A program made the position numbers and the translations under genes. From Sphingobium sp. C100 (lineage in GTDB: Bacteria; Pseudomonadota; Alphaproteobacteria; Sphingomonadales; Sphingomonadaceae): a stretch of DNA of 62,217 bases. The notes under the pieces were generated by a model, which saw only the letters and a program-made list of their open reading frames with translations, had not been told where the DNA came from and did not search any database. The stretch is from the NCBI RefSeq assembly GCF_000508185.1, contig NZ_AYOY01000113.1, positions 1 through 62,217 of the forward strand, given 5' to 3'. Of the stretch, positions 61,542 through 62,217 are shown piece after piece (the first letter of the stretch is position 1; each line of letters begins with the position of its first letter).

Positions 61542-62217
61542 ATGGCGGAGGAGCCGAAAGTGACCGAAACAGCCCAAGCCGCGCCCCGCCCGGTCCGCCT
61601 GCACAATTATCTCGCTTATGGCTCGAACGACGTGCTGGGCGCGGGGTCGATGGCGGTCATTTCGGGCTGGGTGCTGATCTTCTACACCCAGTTTTGCGGT
61701 CTTTCCGCCGGGCAGGCCGCGACCATCTTCGCGGTGGCGCGCATCCTCGACGCCTTTGCGTCGCCGATGATCGGCTATATTTCGGACCATTTCGGCGGCA
61801 CCTGGCTCGGCCGCAAGTTCGGCCGCCGCCGCTTCTTCATCCTCGCCGCCATTCCGTTGCTGCCCAGCTTCGCGCTGATGTGGCTGCCTGGGCAGGGCTT
61901 TTGGTATTATCTGGTCAGCTATGTGCTGTTCGAACTCGTCTATGCGATGGAGATCATCCCGTTCGAAACGCTGGCCGCCGAAATGTCGAGCGACTATCGC
62001 ACCAAGGCGAAATTCGCCGGCGCGCGCATCCTTTTCGGCCAGGCGTCCGCCATCCTCGCGGGCTTCCTGCCGCTCTGGCTGATCGAGGCGCTGGGCCGCG
62101 ACAGCGCCGACACCTTCTTCTACATGGGGATCATCTTCGCCATCCTGTTCATGGCCACCGCCGGGTTGCTTTATCTGTTCAGCTGGGAACGGCACATGCC
62201 CGGCGCAGCGGCGGCGC
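61542..62217 (+). CDS. GPH-type sugar/uronide:cation symporter (3' partial)
   Basis: The first 225 residues are visible; the gene runs off the window. It starts MAEEPKVTETAQ, then LHNYLAYGSNDVLGAGSMAVISGWVLIFYTQF and further hydrophobic helices. The MFS-type loop DRFG/GRK region appears as DHFGGTWLGRKFGRRRFF between helices 2 and 3, as in the glycoside-pentoside-hexuronide (GPH) family (MelB/GntP-like MFS_2). About six helices are visible. Position after GH105 and the cytosolic location of GH105 suggest that it imports unsaturated rhamnogalacturonan or galacturonan oligosaccharides. Confidence 0.85.
   Translation, partial: MAEEPKVTETAQAAPRPVRLHNYLAYGSNDVLGAGSMAVISGWVLIFYTQFCGLSAGQAATIFAVARILDAFASPMIGYISDHFGGTWLGRKFGRRRFFILAAIPLLPSFALMWLPGQGFWYYLVSYVLFELVYAMEIIPFETLAAEMSSDYRTKAKFAGARILFGQASAILAGFLPLWLIEALGRDSADTFFYMGIIFAILFMATAGLLYLFSWERHMPGAAAA

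Noticed and set aside
1..62217. CRISPR arrays, IS elements and rRNA genes
   Set aside because: No regular spaced direct repeats, transposase genes with terminal repeats, or rRNA sequence were seen.

Overview
This window is high-GC alphaproteobacterial DNA, most likely from a sphingomonad (Sphingomonadaceae). The basis for that is the gene content and order: a YbgC-TolQRAB-Pal cluster, gltD-gltB, uppP beside an NDUFA9-type reductase gene, stacked palindromic intergenic repeats, and a periplasmic/cytoplasmic pectin-side-chain pathway. No species can be named from sequence reading alone.

Bases 1 to about 25,573 are the right-hand part of an integrative and conjugative element. It opens inside trbG and continues with trbI (P-type conjugation machinery) and a LysR regulator. 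It ends with a tyrosine integrase and a 45-bp copy of the 3' half of tRNA-Gly(GCC), which I read as the right attachment site. The cargo looks like conflict or defence DNA. A seven-gene, same-strand island (3153-17963) has two blocks. The first is an alpha-helical scaffold-like protein, a protein with a possible PD-(D/E)XK domain and a possible HEPN-type protein. The second is a ClpA/B-like AAA+ ATPase, a radical SAM activase, a 2087-residue zinc ribbon-pseudokinase-SF1 helicase-nuclease fusion and a helical partner. Nearly every junction is an ATGA-type overlap, so the proteins are probably made together. I do not recognise the set as a named system; it is the main candidate for something undescribed. 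On the opposite strand the integrase overlaps the first gene of a second block: sce7726-type nuclease, sce7725-type protein, RES-domain protein and two unknowns. A nuclease of the thermonuclease family and a frameshifted gene lie between the two blocks.

From about 25,600 the window is chromosomal: a COG0523 metallochaperone GTPase with a DUF1826 protein, a methyltransferase, PEP carboxylase, a repeat-rich intergenic stretch, a HerA/DUF87-type ATPase coupled to a low-molecular-weight tyrosine phosphatase, a GntR regulator with D-lactate dehydrogenase, tRNA-Leu(GAG), glutamate synthase (gltD then gltB), uppP, an NDUFA9-family reductase, a Mn2+-type exporter under a yybP-ykoY riboswitch, a 3-hydroxyacyl-CoA dehydrogenase and the tol-pal operon.

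The right end (54,577-62,217) is a rhamnogalacturonan-type pectin utilisation locus. It contains an IclR regulator, a GDSL rhamnogalacturonan acetylesterase, L-rhamnose mutarotase, a GH35 beta-galactosidase, a GH105 unsaturated glucuronyl/galacturonyl hydrolase and the start of a GPH-type sugar transporter. Several copies of a 16-bp operator-like motif tie these genes together.
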